Source: Streptomyces violaceoruber (GTDB taxonomy: Bacteria; Actinomycetota; Actinomycetes; Streptomycetales; Streptomycetaceae). From it: a stretch of 8,681 nucleotides of DNA. Location of the stretch: positions 1 to 8,681 of the forward strand of contig JODI01000165.1 in the NCBI GenBank assembly GCA_000720805.1, read 5' to 3'. The number at the start of each line of letters is the position of its first letter. Positions within the stretch are counted from its first letter, which is position 1. The position numbers and the translations under genes were made by a program. Under the pieces are notes generated by a model. The model was not told where the DNA came from, ran no database searches, and saw nothing but the letters and a program-made list of their open reading frames with translations. This document shows positions 1-5,013 of the stretch, in pieces.

Positions 1-276
1 ACGGCCCTGCTGAACACGATCGCCGCCTCCGCGACGACCTCGTACATCAAGGGCCACATCGGCGGCGCCGGTTCCCAGGCCCAGCAGCAGCTGGTCCAGC
101 TGGAGGGCCAGGTGCACGGCTACACCAACGCGATCTGGTTCGCCGTCGGCATCCTCGTGGTGGCCGCGACGGTCGCCGCGACCTTCATCAACACCGGCCG
201 CCCGGGCTCGACCTCGGTGACCGGCTCGGACGAGGGCGCCGCGGAGGAGCTGGCAGTGCCGGTGATCGCGCACTGA
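1..276 (+). CDS. DHA2-family MFS drug exporter, C-terminal fragment
   Basis: The reading frame is open from the first base and stops at TGA 274-276, so 91 C-terminal residues are visible. They begin TALLNTIAASATTSYI and include one hydrophobic segment (about residues 46-63, beginning AIWFAVGILVVAA), followed by a short hydrophilic tail ending AVPVIAH. A last transmembrane helix after a long extracytoplasmic loop rich in Gln and Gly (residues 20-40), then a polar tail, is the usual C-terminus of 14-TM EmrB/QacA-type proton-driven exporters in actinomycetes. The diagnostic motifs A and C would lie outside the window, so the family call rests on this tail alone and the substrate is unknown. The gene converges on the MarR gene downstream, and two hairpins separate them. 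It could be another type of polytopic membrane protein. Confidence 0.7.
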   Translation, partial: TALLNTIAASATTSYIKGHIGGAGSQAQQQLVQLEGQVHGYTNAIWFAVGILVVAATVAATFINTGRPGSTSVTGSDEGAAEELAVPVIAH

Positions 277-325
277 CGGCACCCGCCTGACGGCACCCGT
301 CCGGTCGTACCCCTTCGGGCCATCG

Positions 326-358
326 GTACGTACGGGGAAGGGGACGCCCCGTACGTAC
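326..358. terminator. Perfect 12-bp hairpin after the MFS gene
   Basis: GTACGTACGGGG (326-337) and its exact complement CCCCGTACGTAC (347-358) flank a 9-base loop. The hairpin lies 50 bp after the MFS stop codon and before the convergent MarR gene. There is no T-run, which is common for Streptomyces terminators. The stem is symmetric and could act on both strands. Confidence 0.7.
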
Positions 359-365
359 TCCCTCA

Positions 366-406
366 GGACCTGCCCTGGTCGCGCTCAGCGCAGCCAGGGC
401 AGGTCC
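366..406. terminator. Perfect 13-bp hairpin overlapping the MarR stop codon
   Basis: GGACCTGCCCTGG (366-378) and CCAGGGCAGGTCC (394-406) are exact complements around a 15-base loop. The stop codon of the minus-strand MarR gene (385-387) lies in the loop, and one arm encodes its last residues (DLPWLR). The hairpin is probably a terminator for MarR transcripts, for read-through from the MFS gene, or for both. Confidence 0.6.
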
Positions 407-903
407 GCACCGACTTCGTTCGGCTGGAGTCCCTCGGCGACGATCTGCATGATCTCGCCGAGGGACTTCTGCTGTTCCGGGGTGAGCCGGTCGAACATCG
501 CGTTGCGTACGGCCGCCACATGGCCCGGCGCGGCCTGCCGCAGCACCTGACGGCCCTCGTCCGTGAGCACCGCGAACTGACCCCGCTTGTCGGAGGCGCA
601 GTCCTCGCGGCGCACCCAGCCGTTCTTCTCCAGGCGCGCGATCGCGTGCGAGAGACGGGAGCGGGTGATCTTCGCGTGCATGGCCAACTCGGTCATGCGC
701 AGGCGGCGTTGCGGGGACTCGGCGAGTTTGACGAGGAGGCCGTAGTAGATGTGGGGCATACCGGCGTCGCGTTGGAGCTGACGATCCAGGTGGTCTTCCA
801 GGAGGGTCGTGGCGTGCATGTAGAAACGCCAGACGCGCTGCTCCTCTTCGGTGAGCCAGCGTGGCTCTTCAGCGGATGCGGGTGCCGTGTTCATGTACTC
901 CAC
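385..903 (-). CDS. MarR-family transcriptional regulator
   Basis: This 172-residue protein is the usual MarR length. An N-terminal dimerisation helix region (about 18-60) is followed by a winged helix-turn-helix: helices at 68-98 (RMTELAMHAKITRSRLSHAI) and a wing at 99-115 containing the MarR hallmark DKRGQFAVLT. The C-terminal helices (about 138-160) complete the dimer. The only cysteine is Cys102 in the wing, and there is no N-terminal OhrR-type redox cysteine, so an aromatic or quinone ligand is more likely than a peroxide. The gene is divergent from a ring-cleaving dioxygenase gene 115 bp away, its likely target, and presumably also controls itself. The start is uncertain: GTG at 901-903 has AGGAGAG about 12 bases upstream, while an in-frame ATG at 892-894 (MNTAPAS) has GGAG only 3 bases upstream. 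The ligand is not deducible from sequence. Confidence 0.92.
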   Translation of the reverse strand: MEYMNTAPASAEEPRWLTEEEQRVWRFYMHATTLLEDHLDRQLQRDAGMPHIYYGLLVKLAESPQRRLRMTELAMHAKITRSRLSHAIARLEKNGWVRREDCASDKRGQFAVLTDEGRQVLRQAAPGHVAAVRNAMFDRLTPEQQKSLGEIMQIVAEGLQPNEVGADLPWLR

Positions 904-918
904 TCTACGAGAACTCTC

Positions 919-983
919 CTTGAATCTTAAACAAGTGGGGCGTACAGTCTTCTCATAAGCTTTAAAGTTGAAGCAAGTGGAGC
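919..983. promoter_or_regulatory. Candidate MarR operator region
   Basis: The spacer between the divergent genes holds CTTGAATCTTAAACAAG (919-935), which has outer arms CTTG and CAAG, and an AT-rich palindrome CTTTAAAG (960-967). CAAGTGG occurs twice in similar context (CAAGTGGGGC 932-941 and CAAGTGGAGC 974-983), 42 bp or about four helical turns apart. An AT-rich island with repeated half-sites between a MarR gene and its neighbour is where the regulator would be expected to bind. Binding itself is inferred. Confidence 0.3.
920..948 (+). promoter_or_regulatory. Candidate sigma-70-type promoter for the dioxygenase gene
   Basis: TTGAAT (920-925) resembles a -35 element and TACAGT (943-948) fits the TAnnnT -10 pattern, with a 17-bp spacer. 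The -35 overlaps the CTTG-N9-CAAG element, so a bound MarR protein would block it. Confidence 0.4.
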
Positions 984-1018
984 TTCAGGCACGCACCGAC
1001 CTCCGGAGGAGCCGCACC

Positions 1019-1810
1019 ATGTCCGCCGCCACGCAGGAGCGCATGCCCACCCTGTACCTCAGTCACGGCGCCCCGCCGCTCGCGGACGACCCGATCTGGC
1101 CCGGCGAACTCGCCGCCTGGTCCGCGGACCTGCCCCGCCCCAAGGCGATCCTCATGGTCTCCGCCCACTGGGAGGAGGCCCCGCTCGCCCTCGGCGCCGT
1201 CGAGACGGTCCCGCTCGTCTACGACTTCTGGGGCTTCCCCGAGCACTACTACCAGGTGACGTACGGCGCCCCCGGCGCCCCCGCGCTCGCCGAGTCCGTA
1301 CGGAAGCTGCTGCGCGCCCCCGGCATCCCCGTGCAGGACATCCCGGACCGGGGCCTCGACCACGGCGCGTACGTCCCCCTGGTCGAGATGTTCCCCAAGG
1401 CCGACATCCCGGTCCTGCAGATCTCCATGCCGACCCTCGACCCGGTGAGGCTCATGGAGGTCGGCCGCAAGCTCGCGCCGCTGCGCGAGGAGGGCGTGCT
1501 GATCGTCGGCTCCGGCTTCTTCACCCACAACCTGGCCGCCCTGCGGCACACCGGCGGGGGAGTGCCGACCTGGTCCTCCGAGTTCGACGACTGGGGCCGC
1601 CGCGCCCTGGAGAGCCGTGACTGGGACGGCCTGCTGGACTTCCTCCACAAGTCCCCGGCCGGCCGCTACGCCCACCCGCGCACCGAGCACTTCGCCCCGC
1701 TGTTCGTGACCATGGGCGCGGCGGAGTTCGCCGGCGAGCTGGACACGCAGAAGTCCGTGATCGACGGGTTCTGGCTGGGGATGGCGAAGCGGTCGGTGCA
1801 GTTCGGCTGA
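1019..1810 (+). CDS. LigB/DODA-type extradiol ring-cleavage dioxygenase
   Basis: This 263-residue cytoplasmic protein is of the usual length for the class III extradiol dioxygenase group related to E. coli YgiD and plant DOPA 4,5-dioxygenase. The expected histidines are all present: His16 in LYLSHGAPP, His50 in VSAHWE, His170 in GSGFFTHNL (the three likely metal ligands), and His115 in LDHGAYVPL and His224 in PRTEHFAPLF (likely active-site residues). Family members open a catechol-type ring using Fe(II) or Zn and oxygen. The substrate here is unknown and may be a catechol or hydroquinone derived from quinones. The start chosen is ATG 1019, because GGAGGA (1005-1010) sits 8 bases upstream; an in-frame TTG at 968 would extend the protein into the promoter region. 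The gene is divergent from the MarR gene, which probably controls it. The protein has no cysteine. Confidence 0.93.
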   Translation: MSAATQERMPTLYLSHGAPPLADDPIWPGELAAWSADLPRPKAILMVSAHWEEAPLALGAVETVPLVYDFWGFPEHYYQVTYGAPGAPALAESVRKLLRAPGIPVQDIPDRGLDHGAYVPLVEMFPKADIPVLQISMPTLDPVRLMEVGRKLAPLREEGVLIVGSGFFTHNLAALRHTGGGVPTWSSEFDDWGRRALESRDWDGLLDFLHKSPAGRYAHPRTEHFAPLFVTMGAAEFAGELDTQKSVIDGFWLGMAKRSVQFG

Positions 1811-1838
1811 GACGCCGCGGAGATCCATCAGAAGGGCC

Positions 1839-2378
1839 CTAGGGGCGCTGGAGCTCCTTCTCGTACCAGGCCACGTCCCAGTAGCGGCCGAACTTGCGGC
1901 CCACTTCCCCGTAGGTGCCGACGTGCCGGAACCCGAAGCGTTCATGCAGCCGCGTGGACGCTTCGTTGGGCGGCACGATGCCCGCGTAGGCGCGGTGCAC
2001 GTCCTCCTCGGCCAGCGCCGCGAAGAGGGACTCGTACAGGAGGGTGCCGATGCCGCGGCGGCCGGCGTGCGGGGCGAGATAGACGGTGACCTCCACGGAG
2101 GTCGCGTACGCGGGCTTGACGCGGAACGGGCTGGATGTGGCGTACCCGAGGATCTCCTGTGAGGTTCCTCGGGAACCCGCCCCCGTGGCAACCATCAGCC
2201 GGTGCGGACCGTCTTCAGGGTGGGAGAGTAGCCAAGGGCGGCGCTCCTCCGGTGTGAAGACCGCGGTGTCGAAGGTGATGGGCGTCTCGCGTACGTAGTG
2301 GTTGTAGAGGTCCGTGAGAGCGTCGAGGTCACCCTCGACCCCGGGCCTGACCTGCACCTCTAAACGTTCTGTCAACAT
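1839..2378 (-). CDS. GNAT acetyltransferase, phosphinothricin acetyltransferase-like (PAT/MnaT group)
   Basis: This 179-residue protein has a single GNAT fold. It matches the PAT/Bar subfamily in order: NHYVRETPITFDT (26-38), a central strand VEVTVYL whose Glu96 aligns with the catalytic Glu of PAT, the acetyl-CoA loop HAGRRGIGTLL (104-114, the RxxGxG/A motif), PNEASTRLHERFGFRHVG, and the C-terminal YWDVAWYEKEL. Members acetylate the amino group of small compounds such as phosphinothricin, methionine sulfoximine or sulfone, or other amino acids. I cannot tell which applies here. The start is ATG 2376-2378, with GGGAGG 4 bases upstream; a longer frame to 2549 runs through the hrdD promoter and is not credible. 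The stop is 28 bp from the convergent dioxygenase stop, with no clear terminator between. The gene is divergent from hrdD, but a functional link is not evident. Confidence 0.9.
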   Translation of the reverse strand: MLTERLEVQVRPGVEGDLDALTDLYNHYVRETPITFDTAVFTPEERRPWLLSHPEDGPHRLMVATGAGSRGTSQEILGYATSSPFRVKPAYATSVEVTVYLAPHAGRRGIGTLLYESLFAALAEEDVHRAYAGIVPPNEASTRLHERFGFRHVGTYGEVGRKFGRYWDVAWYEKELQRP

Positions 2379-2420
2379 CACGCCTCCCTGTGTGGCCGGA
2401 CAGGGTACTGCATGATCAGA

Positions 2421-2426
2421 AAAATA
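2421..2426 (-). promoter_or_regulatory. Possible -10 element for the acetyltransferase gene
   Basis: On the minus strand this reads TATTTT, a good -10 match in an otherwise GC-rich spacer. It would place the RNA start roughly 35 bases before the ATG. No convincing -35 hexamer sits upstream of it, so this is weak. Confidence 0.25.
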
Positions 2427-2439
2427 GTGGGGTCGGTTG

Positions 2440-2465
2440 GGAATTCTGTCCGGATTCCAGTCGTT
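2440..2465 (+). promoter_or_regulatory. SigR-type (disulfide stress) promoter of hrdD
   Basis: GGAAT (2440-2444), exactly 18 bases, then GTT (2463-2465) is a perfect match to the Streptomyces SigR consensus GGAAT-N18-GTT. RNA would start near 2472, giving a leader of about 75 bases before hrdD. From memory, hrdD is a reported SigR target in S. coelicolor, which agrees with the match. SigR is held inactive by the redox anti-sigma factor RsrA and is released by thiol oxidation. Confidence 0.85.
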
Positions 2466-2547
2466 GTTTCGTACGGAAGCAGGGCACCCGAGGAGAGTGC
2501 CCAGCGTCTGGAACCACCCGCTGACCCACCATCGCAAGGGAGCACGC

Positions 2548-3543
2548 ATGGCAACCCGTGCCGTCGCCCGTCGTCAGTCCGCCACCGGCCGGACCGACAC
2601 GGCAAGCAGTGTTCGCGCCCATGGCGGCGAGATCGCCGACCGCGACCTGGTCGGCATGTACCTCGACGAGATCGCGCGCACGCCGCTGCTCGACGCCGCC
2701 AAGGAAGTCGAGCTGTCCCAGATCATCGAGGCGGGTGTGTTCGCGCGACAGGTCCTCGACGGATACGAGGAGTCCAAGGCCGAAGCCTCCCGCGAGGAGC
2801 TCCAGGCCCTGGTCGACGAGAGTGAGCGTGCCAAGGACGTCTTCATCCGCTCCAACCTCCGCCTGGTCGTCGCCGTGGCCCGCCGCTACCCCCGCAGCGG
2901 CCTCCCGCTCCTCGACCTCATCCAGGAGGGCAACGCCGGCCTGGTGCGCGCGGTCGAGAAGTTCGACTACCGCAAGGGCTTCAAGTTCTCGACGTACGCG
3001 ACCTGGTGGATCCGGCAGGCGATCACCCGCTCCATAGCGGACCAGTCGCGCACCATCCGACTGCCCGTCCACCTGGTGGAGGAGCTGGGCCGGATCCGGC
3101 GCGTGCAGCGCGAGTTCAACCGTGAGCACGGTCGCGACCCGGAGCCCGCCGAGATCGCCGCCGAGCTCGGCTCGAACCCGGAGCGCGTGGTCGACGTGCT
3201 GGACTGGGCCCGCGACCCGGTCTCGCTGAACATGTCGGTGGACGACGACGGCGACACCCAGTTCGGCGACCTCCTGGAGGACACCTCGGCGGTCTCCCCG
3301 GAGCAGTCCGTGCTGACCCTGCTGCGCAGCGAGGAGCTCGACGACCTCATCGGCCGCCTCGACCAGCGCACGGCCTCCATCATCAAGATGCGGTACGGCA
3401 TCGAGGACGGCAGGGAGCGCACGCTCACCGAGGTCGGCAAGGAGCACGGCCTCACCCGGGAACGCATCCGCCAGATCGAGAAGCACGCCCTGCTGGAACT
3501 GAAGAAGCTGGCCCGCAGCACGGGCTTCGACGCGGCGGCGTGA
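2548..3543 (+). CDS. hrdD: RNA polymerase principal-like sigma factor HrdD (group 2 sigma-70)
   Basis: This 331-residue protein starts MATRAVARRQSATGRTDT and lacks the long N-terminal region 1.1 of the essential HrdB. Region 1.2 is seen as DRDLVGMYLDEIARTPLLD (about 31-49). Region 2 runs from about 95 to 166, with NLRLVVAVARRYPRSGLPLLD (from Asn103) for core binding and FSTYATWWIRQAITR (to 161) for -10 melting and recognition. Region 3 is about 170-245. Region 4 has its helix-turn-helix near 293-315 (LTEVGKEHGLTRERIRQIEK) for -35 recognition. The length and N-terminus match S. coelicolor HrdD as I remember it, and the flanking order (MFS, WYL regulator, fru genes) also fits that locus. The start is ATG 2548 with AAGGGAG (2536-2542) 5 bases upstream. 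HrdD is dispensable in S. coelicolor and reads promoters similar to those of HrdB. A SigR-type promoter lies upstream. Confidence 0.93.
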   Translation: MATRAVARRQSATGRTDTASSVRAHGGEIADRDLVGMYLDEIARTPLLDAAKEVELSQIIEAGVFARQVLDGYEESKAEASREELQALVDESERAKDVFIRSNLRLVVAVARRYPRSGLPLLDLIQEGNAGLVRAVEKFDYRKGFKFSTYATWWIRQAITRSIADQSRTIRLPVHLVEELGRIRRVQREFNREHGRDPEPAEIAAELGSNPERVVDVLDWARDPVSLNMSVDDDGDTQFGDLLEDTSAVSPEQSVLTLLRSEELDDLIGRLDQRTASIIKMRYGIEDGRERTLTEVGKEHGLTRERIRQIEKHALLELKKLARSTGFDAAA

Positions 3544-3546
3544 CAA

Positions 3547-3568
3547 GCCACCCGCGTACGCGGGTGGC
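3547..3568. terminator. Terminator hairpin directly after hrdD
   Basis: A perfect 9-bp stem, GCCACCCGC (3547-3555) with GCGGGTGGC (3560-3568), closes a GTAC loop. It starts 3 bases after the hrdD stop codon. There is no T-run after it. Confidence 0.8.
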
Positions 3569-3615
3569 GAAAGACAGCGCAAACATGGCGTTGGAACGCC
3601 GCTTCAACCTGCTGG

Positions 3616-3671
3616 GCCCTGGGGAACAAACCTTCAGGGTCCAGGAGTTCGAGTCCAGGGCAACGCTCCTG
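3616..3671 (+). other. Candidate structured RNA element with pseudoknot geometry
   Basis: GCCCTGG (3616-3622) is complementary to CCAGGGC (3655-3661). CAGGAG (3642-3647), inside that loop, is complementary to CTCCTG (3666-3671), just outside it. The two stems interlock as in an H-type pseudoknot, with connecting segments of 19, 7 and 4 bases. AGTTCGAGTCC (3646-3656) resembles a tRNA T-loop, but no T-stem forms around it. Expression is not shown by the sequence. Confidence 0.2.
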
Positions 3672-3735
3672 ACGAGGTCTCACGGACCGATGAGCCACGT
3701 CCCGTCGCACTCCCCCCGGCGCCGGGACTTTCCCC

Positions 3736-3780
3736 GAGCCGGACTTCGGCGCCCTCCCCCCGGGCGCCGGGGTCCGGCTC
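3736..3780 (+). terminator. Very strong 19-bp hairpin, favoured in plus-strand RNA
   Basis: GAGCCGGAC (3736-3744) pairs with GTCCGGCTC (3772-3780), and CGGCGCCC (3747-3754) pairs with GGGCGCCG (3762-3769). Between them TT (3745-3746) faces GG (3770-3771). In plus-strand RNA these are G-U wobbles, making a continuous 19-bp stem with a 7-base loop. In minus-strand RNA they would be A-C mismatches. This suggests it terminates or caps a rightward transcript, either hrdD read-through or a separate small RNA. Confidence 0.6.
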
Positions 3781-3819
3781 ATCTCGTACGCCCGGTCACC
3801 TCCCCCGGCACACGGAAGA

Positions 3820-3858
3820 GGCGGGACACCCCGCACCTGAACCCCGGGGTGGCCCGCC
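3820..3858. terminator. Hairpin (6 + 7 bp) between hrdD and the WYL gene
   Basis: GGCGGG (3820-3825) pairs with CCCGCC (3853-3858), and CACCCCG (3827-3833) pairs with CGGGGTG (3845-3851). A single A/G mismatch separates the two helices and the loop is 11 bases. It is a plausible terminator for the minus-strand WYL gene or for rightward transcripts. Confidence 0.5.
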
Positions 3859-3909
3859 GAATGGCAGATTCTGTCACATGGGGCAAAGCGTCACTGAGCG
3901 GCTTGGCGA

Positions 3910-3929
3910 TCCCTCATCTCAGTGAGGGA
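3910..3929. repeat. Small hairpin near the WYL gene 3' end
   Basis: TCCCTCA (3910-3916) and TGAGGGA (3923-3929) are exact complements around a 6-base loop. The hairpin is 33 bp beyond the WYL stop codon. It could be that gene's own terminator, but it is much weaker than the hairpins further away. Confidence 0.35.
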
Positions 3930-3961
3930 GTTGGCAAGCGCGCCCGACCCGCTCCTCACCC

Positions 3962-4951
3962 CTACTGCTCACCCTCGCCCCTCACCCCACCCCCCGCTCG
4001 AACCAACCGCTCACCCAATTCCCGCACGCACCGCACCAGTTCCTCCGGCTCCCGCACCTCGAACTCGAAGCCGAGCGTCGCCAGGCGCACCGCGAGCCAG
4101 TCCACCGAGTCGCCCACGGACCCCCGCACCACACATCGCCCCTCGTCGATCGCCTCCGGTACTCCCAGTGACTCCGGGACCCGCGCGGCGACCGCCTCGG
4201 CCGGCGCGTCGAAGGTGACCGTGAAGTCGTACGTCTCCTGCCGGCCGCCGTGCATCGACCGCCGGAGGTACTCCGCCGCGCTCCCCGTCGGCAGTTCCCG
4301 CGGAGCGAACCGCGCCCCGGTGGCGAAGGGGGCGCTCACCCGGTCGACCCGGAACGTACGCCAGTCGCCGCGATCGAGGTCGTACGCGACGAGGTACCAC
4401 CGCCGTCCGGTCGACACCAGCCGGTACGGCTCGACCACGCGCCGAGACTCGATCCCGTCCCGCGCCCGGTAGGCGAACCGCAGCCGTTCCCGTCCGGCCA
4501 CCGTGGAGGCCATCACAGTCAGTGTCTCGGGCGCGATGCTCGCCCCGTCCCCGCTGGTCAGCGGCGTGGTCGCGGCCTGGAGGGTGGAGACGCGGTGGCG
4601 CAGCCGGGAAGGCAGGACCTGTTCCAGCTTGGCCAGCGCCCGCACCGACGCCTCGTCCACGCCTTCCAGCGCGTGGCCGGCCCCGGCCCGCAGCCCGACC
4701 GCGATCGCCACCGCCTCCTCGTCGTCGAGAACGAGCGGCGGCATCGCCTTCCCGGCGACGAGCCGGTACCCGCCGTCCGCGCCCTTGCTCGCCTGCACGG
4801 GATAGCCCAGCTCCCGCAGCCGGTCGATGTCCCGCCGGACCGTACGGCGGGACACCCCGAGACGCTCGGAGAGCTCGCCGCCGGGCCATTCCCGGGGCGT
4901 CTGGAGAAGGGAAAGAAGCTGCAGGAGCCGGGCCGGGGTGTCCGTCGTCAT
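3962..4951 (-). CDS. WYL-domain (YafY-type) transcriptional regulator
   Basis: This is a protein of 329 residues from the start chosen. The N-terminus has a DeoR-like helix-turn-helix (about 5-55: PARLLQLLSLLQTPREWPGG, ELSERLGVSRRTVRRDIDRL), then a beta-wing ending in GADGGYRLVAG. A linker (75-145) leads to the WYL domain, about 150-215, with the literal motif WYL at 185-187 (GRRWYLVAYDLD) and the conserved VEPYRLV and RTFRVDRV. A C-terminal extension (about 235-325) is typical of actinobacterial members. WYL domains sense ligands, often nucleotides or nucleic acid, but the ligand here is unknown. I chose ATG 4949-4951 because homologous proteins begin close to PARLL. An in-frame ATG at 4979-4981 would add MSYFCGILGL and place the start inside the likely operator; ribosome binding sites are weak for both. 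The gene is divergent from an MFS transporter gene it probably controls. Confidence 0.9.
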   Translation of the reverse strand: MTTDTPARLLQLLSLLQTPREWPGGELSERLGVSRRTVRRDIDRLRELGYPVQASKGADGGYRLVAGKAMPPLVLDDEEAVAIAVGLRAGAGHALEGVDEASVRALAKLEQVLPSRLRHRVSTLQAATTPLTSGDGASIAPETLTVMASTVAGRERLRFAYRARDGIESRRVVEPYRLVSTGRRWYLVAYDLDRGDWRTFRVDRVSAPFATGARFAPRELPTGSAAEYLRRSMHGGRQETYDFTVTFDAPAEAVAARVPESLGVPEAIDEGRCVVRGSVGDSVDWLAVRLATLGFEFEVREPEELVRCVRELGERLVRAGGGVRGEGEQ

Positions 4952-4974
4952 GAGTCCGAGGATGCCGCAGAAGT

Positions 4975-4991
4975 AGGACATGATCTGACCT
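4975..4991. promoter_or_regulatory. Inverted repeat, likely operator of the WYL regulator
   Basis: AGGACA (4975-4980), a 5-base spacer, then TGACCT (4986-4991) form the symmetric pattern AGGnCA-N5-TGnCCT. It lies between the divergent WYL and MFS genes, about where the -35 region of the MFS promoter would be, so binding could control both genes. The assignment is inferred from symmetry and position. Confidence 0.45.
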
Positions 4992-5001
4992 AATGGGGCC
5001 T

Positions 5002-5007
5002 TAGCTT
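5002..5007 (+). promoter_or_regulatory. Candidate -10 for a leaderless MFS transcript
   Basis: TAGCTT fits TAnnnT and ends 6 bases before ATG 5014, so RNA would begin at or next to the start codon. No Shine-Dalgarno sequence precedes this ATG, which agrees with leaderless translation, common in Streptomyces. No clear -35 hexamer exists; that region is occupied by the inverted repeat. Confidence 0.45.
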
Positions 5008-5013
5008 GTGCGT

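Larger units (their letters stand above)
3569..3961. other. Gene-free stretch rich in hairpins between hrdD and the WYL regulator
   Basis: No credible gene lies in these 393 bases. They contain, in order: a short inverted repeat GGCGTT/AACGCC (3587-3600); a possible pseudoknot-forming element (3616-3671); a 12-bp palindrome CCCGGCGCCGGG (3715-3726); a very strong hairpin (3736-3780); another strong hairpin (3820-3858); a small 7-bp hairpin (3910-3929); and a pyrimidine-rich tail running into the WYL gene's end. One terminator would suffice for two convergent genes, so the number of structures is unusual and a small RNA is possible. Confidence 0.6.

Noticed and set aside
968..1018. An upstream TTG start giving the dioxygenase 17 extra residues
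   Set aside because: The ATG at 1019 has an ideal GGAGGA site, whereas the TTG lies in the AT-rich promoter/operator region and has no ribosome binding site.
1811..1838. A terminator between the convergent dioxygenase and acetyltransferase genes
   Set aside because: Only a short AGGGCCCT palindrome and a GGAGCTCC palindrome are present; no stable stem-loop is evident in or near the 28-bp spacer.
2379..2549. A 57-residue N-terminal extension of the acetyltransferase
   Set aside because: It would read through the SigR promoter region and the hrdD leader, has no family similarity, and ATG 2378 has GGGAGG in place.
2416..3582. A 388-codon minus-strand frame antisense to hrdD
   Set aside because: It is a shadow of hrdD caused by high GC; it has no recognisable domain and spans the hrdD promoter and terminator.
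3616..3662. A tRNA or tRNA remnant, suggested by a 7-bp acceptor-like stem and AGTTCGAGTCC
   Set aside because: The distance between the stem arms is far too short for a tRNA, there is no D-arm or anticodon arm, and the T-loop-like word is not flanked by a pairing T-stem. No integrase or direct repeat is nearby to suggest an attachment site.
3585..4472. A plus-strand frame from ATG 3585 (MALERRFNLLGPGEQTFRVQ) into the WYL gene
   Set aside because: The first 30 codons have a good third-base GC pattern, but there is no ribosome binding site, the later part is Pro/Arg-rich low complexity, and it continues as antisense through the WYL gene.
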